Assembly (NCBI GenBank): GCA_963755695.1
Contig: CAVWLB010000008.1
Span: forward strand, 930,001 to 994,000
Reading direction: 5' to 3'
Source: QHWT01 sp963755695
GTDB taxonomy: Bacteria; Acidobacteriota; Vicinamibacteria; Vicinamibacterales; 2-12-FULL-66-21
Length of the DNA stretch: 64,000 nucleotides
Position 1 is the first letter of the stretch; every line of letters begins with the position of its first letter. The notes under the pieces are model-generated. The model was not told where the DNA came from. It saw nothing but the letters and a program-made list of their open reading frames with translations, and searched no databases. Of the stretch, positions 61,655 through 64,000 are shown piece by piece. The position numbers and the translations under genes were made by a program.

Positions 61655-63218
61655 ATGGCTCTCGTCTCAGCAGAAGCCTCGACAGGGATTCCCGAGGCGC
61701 TCAATATTGCCGACTATCTCGTCGCACGACACGTCCGTGACGGCCGAGGCGACCGCGTCGCGCTGATTACTGCGGATGGGCCGGTCAGCTATCGTGAGCT
61801 CGACACTCTCGTGAACCGGACCGGCAACGCCCTCCGCACGCTTGGCGTCGCACCCGAACAACGAATCGTGCTTCTCCTGCACGATGGCCCCGGGTTCTAT
61901 GCGAGCTTTCTCGGCGCGATCAAGATCGGCGCCGTACCGGTTCCGATCAACACTCTTCTGCGGCAAGCCGACTATCAGTTCATGCTCAACGACTCGCGGG
62001 CGATTGCGGCGATCGTGAGTGAGCCCCTGGTTGGCGAGGTGCTTCCGGTTGTTCACCTGCTGCCTTGCCTCAAGCACCTGATCGTGTCTGGTGGTGTCGT
62101 CGACAGGCTTCCATCCCTCGATGGGCTCATCGACCAGGCGAGCTCAACGCTCGATCCAGCCGATACGCACAAGGACGATGCGGCGTTCTGGCTGTATAGC
62201 TCCGGCAGCACCGGCACCCCCAAGGGCACTATTCACCTTCAGCACGACATTCTGTGCACGATCGAGAGCTACGCGCGTGGTGTGCTGCAGATGAACGACC
62301 AGGATCGCTGCCTCTCGGCGGCGAAACTGTTCTTCGCGTACGGACTTGGCAACAGCCTGTCGTTTCCGCTTGGCGTCGGCGCGCAGGCGGTCGTGATTGC
62401 CGGCCGTCCGGGGCCGGAAGCGATGTTCGAGGCCATCGCTCGGTTTCATCCAACCATCTTCTTCGGGGTCCCGACGCTGTTCGGCGCGATGCTGCAGGTC
62501 GAGAACGCGGCGGCGCGGTTCGACCTGTCGTCGTTGCGCTTTTGCGTGTCGGCAGGAGAGGCGCTTCCGGCCGAACTCTTTCGCCGCTGGCACGATCGTT
62601 TCGGCCTCGAGATTGTCGACGGTATTGGCTCGACGGAAATGCTTCACATCTTCGTGTCGAATCAACCAGGTCGATGCAGGCCGGGCACGTCCGGCATCGA
62701 AGTGCCCGGCTATGCCGCAAAGATCGTCGGCGAGGATGGTCACGTGCTCCCCGTCGACACTGTTGGCACGTTGATGGTTTCTGGTGATAGCGCTGCCGCC
62801 GGGTACTGGAAGCAGCACGAGAAGACCAAGGCAACGTTCCAGGGGCAGTGGGTAAACACCGGTGACAAATATTTTCGCGACGCGGAAGGGTATTACCACT
62901 ACTGCGGCAGAAGCGACGACATGCTCAAGGTTGGAGGAATCTGGGTCTCGCCGATGGAGGTGGAAAACACAGTCCTGGCGCATCCGGCAGTGATCGAGTG
63001 CGCGGTCGTCGGCGCGGCCGACACCGACGGGCTCACCAAGCCGAAGGCCTTCATCGTATTGCGGGCCGGGTACTGCATCGACGCCAGAGACGGCGCACGA
63101 CATCCAGGCCTTTGTGAAGTCGCGCATCGCCCCCTACAAGTATCCGCGCTGGATCGAATTCGTCCCGGAGCTCCCGAAGACCGCGACCGGGAAGATTCAG
63201 CGGTTCCGGCTGCGATGA
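61655..63218 (+). CDS. Benzoate-CoA-ligase-family acyl-CoA synthetase (frameshift near C-terminus)
   Basis: About 520 aa when corrected. This AMP-forming synthetase shows the P-loop YSSGSTGTPKGTIH, the family block LFFAYGLGNSLSFPLGVGAQ typical of benzoate-CoA ligases, GIGSTEMLHIFVSN (A5), and GRSDDMLKVGGIWVSPMEVE. Near 63087 the frame slips: removing one A in GCCAGAGACG gives ETAHDIQAFVKSRIAPYKYP and the catalytic-Lys motif LPKTATGKIQRFR, ending at 63216-63218. Uncorrected, the frame runs on to 63298 with a meaningless tail lacking that Lys. No other aromatic-degradation genes are in the window. Confidence 0.9.
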
Positions 63219-63230
63219 TTGCCCTTAGGG

Positions 63231-63297
63231 TGCAGGGCGCCTCTTCAGAGGCGCCGCGAGAAGTGAACGGCGGGTCTAAAAACCCGCCCTACAAATG
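63231..63297. repeat. Mosaic hairpin repeat between convergent genes
   Basis: TGCAGGGCGC leads into the stem GGCGCCTCTTCAGAGGCGCC (63236-63255), then GGCGGGT/ACCCGCC (63269-63288) and the tail CCTACAAATG. The same modules, differently arranged, are at 44510-44626. Lying between two stop codons, it can act as a terminator for both strands. Confidence 0.75.
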
Positions 63298-63302
63298 AGG
63301 GA

Positions 63303-64000
63303 TCAGCCTCCCTTGAGTTGCTTCAGGAGTTGAAGCGCTTGAGGGTGCGTGGGGTTTCGCTGCAGCAGCCGCTCCAGTACCTGCACGGCCTCTCGTTGCT
63401 GACCTGACGCGGCATAGAGACGGCACAGGGTGATGTACGCGGGCTCGAACGCCGGAGTTTCTTTCAGCAACCTCTCGAGAAGCGCGATTGCTGACGCGCG
63501 ATCGCCTCGCGCGTTCATAACGAGCGCCAGGTTGTTGGCGGCCTCGCCGTAGTCTGGCGCTTGTCGACGGCCTGCTTGAAAGTAGGTCTCGCGCGCGATC
63601 GAGATCGCGCTGGCTGGCCGAAGAAGATGCCGAGGTTGTTCAGAGCCTCGGGGAAGTCGGGCTGAAGCGCCAGCGCCTTCTGATAGAGCTCGTACGCCTG
63701 CCTGCGCCTCGCCGGTCTGAAACAGCGCGATAGCCCGAGATTGTTCATCGCGTCGGCGAATGTCGGGCTCGGCCTCGAGCGCGGCTGCGGAAGCGCTCGA
63801 TCGCGCCGGCAACGTCGCCGCTCTGCGCCAGCAGCGCGCCGAGGCTGTTGTTCGCGTCGGCGTAGTCCGGGCTTCAACTGCAGCGCGCGTTCGAACGCCG
63901 CCTTCGCCTGCCGCCGGCTGGCCGACGTTTCATGTACAGCGTGCCCAGGTTGTAGAAGGTGATCGCGCTCGGGTCGGCCTTGGCGACGCGCTCGAAGGCG
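63303..64000 (-). pseudogene. TPR-repeat protein, 3' part, heavily frameshifted; runs off the window
   Basis: The last ~85 residues are in one clean frame (YGEAANNLALVMNARGDRAS ... LLQRNPTHPQALQLLKQLKGG). Upstream, TPR units continue in changing frames: AYELYQKALALQPDFPEALN, SLGALLAQSGDVAGAIERFR and FERALQLKPDYADAN. At least eight single-base insertions between about 63560 and 63920 account for the switches, each easily spotted against the TPR pattern (for example CCCGGACTACGCC for CCCGACTACGCC). The amino-acid sequence is otherwise good, so sequence error at a contig edge is likelier than decay. The 5' end lies outside the window. Confidence 0.75.

Overview
The window is GC-rich, gene-dense bacterial chromosome and looks like Acidobacteriota, probably a Vicinamibacteria-type lineage. 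This is an inference from gene content: six large MacB/FtsX-type permeases of the 'acidobacterial duplicated orphan permease' (ADOP) class, two with PadR regulators, plus Ser/Thr kinase-TPR proteins, DinB-like proteins and NHL/SBBP propeller proteins. I recognise no rRNA, tRNA, CRISPR array, phage module or insertion sequence.

Layout. 0-6.4 kb: an ADOP permease, a secreted DinB-like protein, a LytS/LytTR two-component pair and a Gfo/Idh/MocA oxidoreductase. 6.4-8.6 kb: a decayed methyltransferase, then a TetR regulator and a metallo-beta-lactamase-fold hydrolase that share an 18-bp operator. 8.7-13.5 kb: a small secreted protein, an Old Yellow Enzyme, a cupin, an ECF sigma/anti-sigma pair, a 73-aa unknown and a methyltransferase. 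13.5-16.5 kb: soxR divergent from an SDR/QueA-like pair across a perfect sox-box, then a DinB protein. 16.6-20.6 kb: a frameshifted ADOP permease divergent from a MocR regulator. 20.6-24.3 kb: YciI, an NHL-propeller/M23-like fusion, a tRNA-deacylase-like protein and an ACT protein. 24.4-27.5 kb: PadR plus ADOP. 27.5-33.5 kb: a tightly overlapping ribose operon (rbsK-rbsB-rbsA-rbsC) ending in an exported ADP-ribosylglycohydrolase-family protein. 33.5-35.1 kb: TrmO and a GH16 glycosidase. 35.1-40.9 kb: a tandem duplicate pair in which the first protein is an intact Ser/Thr kinase and the second a pseudokinase. 40.8-44.5 kb: a Tat-exported Gfo/Idh protein, a two-gene unknown unit and an ArsR/SRPBCC pair. 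44.7-49.5 kb: PadR/ADOP and an MscS channel. 49.6-53.5 kb: a sucrose/fructan module (MFS porter, GH32, fructokinase). 53.5-59.3 kb: two ADOP permeases flanking a VOC protein. 59.4-64 kb: a DUF5655-like protein, an SBBP-repeat protein, a benzoate-CoA-ligase-like enzyme and a TPR gene running off the window.

Regulatory structure is unusually legible. Near-perfect palindromes sit at the TetR, SoxR, ArsR and both PadR promoters. A mosaic family of short GC-rich hairpin repeats sits at gene ends.

A caution on sequence quality: frame breaks occur in five otherwise conserved genes. Almost every one is repaired by removing a single inserted base, and at least eight cluster in the last ~450 bp. Insertion-type sequence or assembly error is therefore likely, and the 'pseudogenes' here should be read with that in mind. 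The methyltransferase remnant also lacks its N-terminal half, so it is genuinely truncated.
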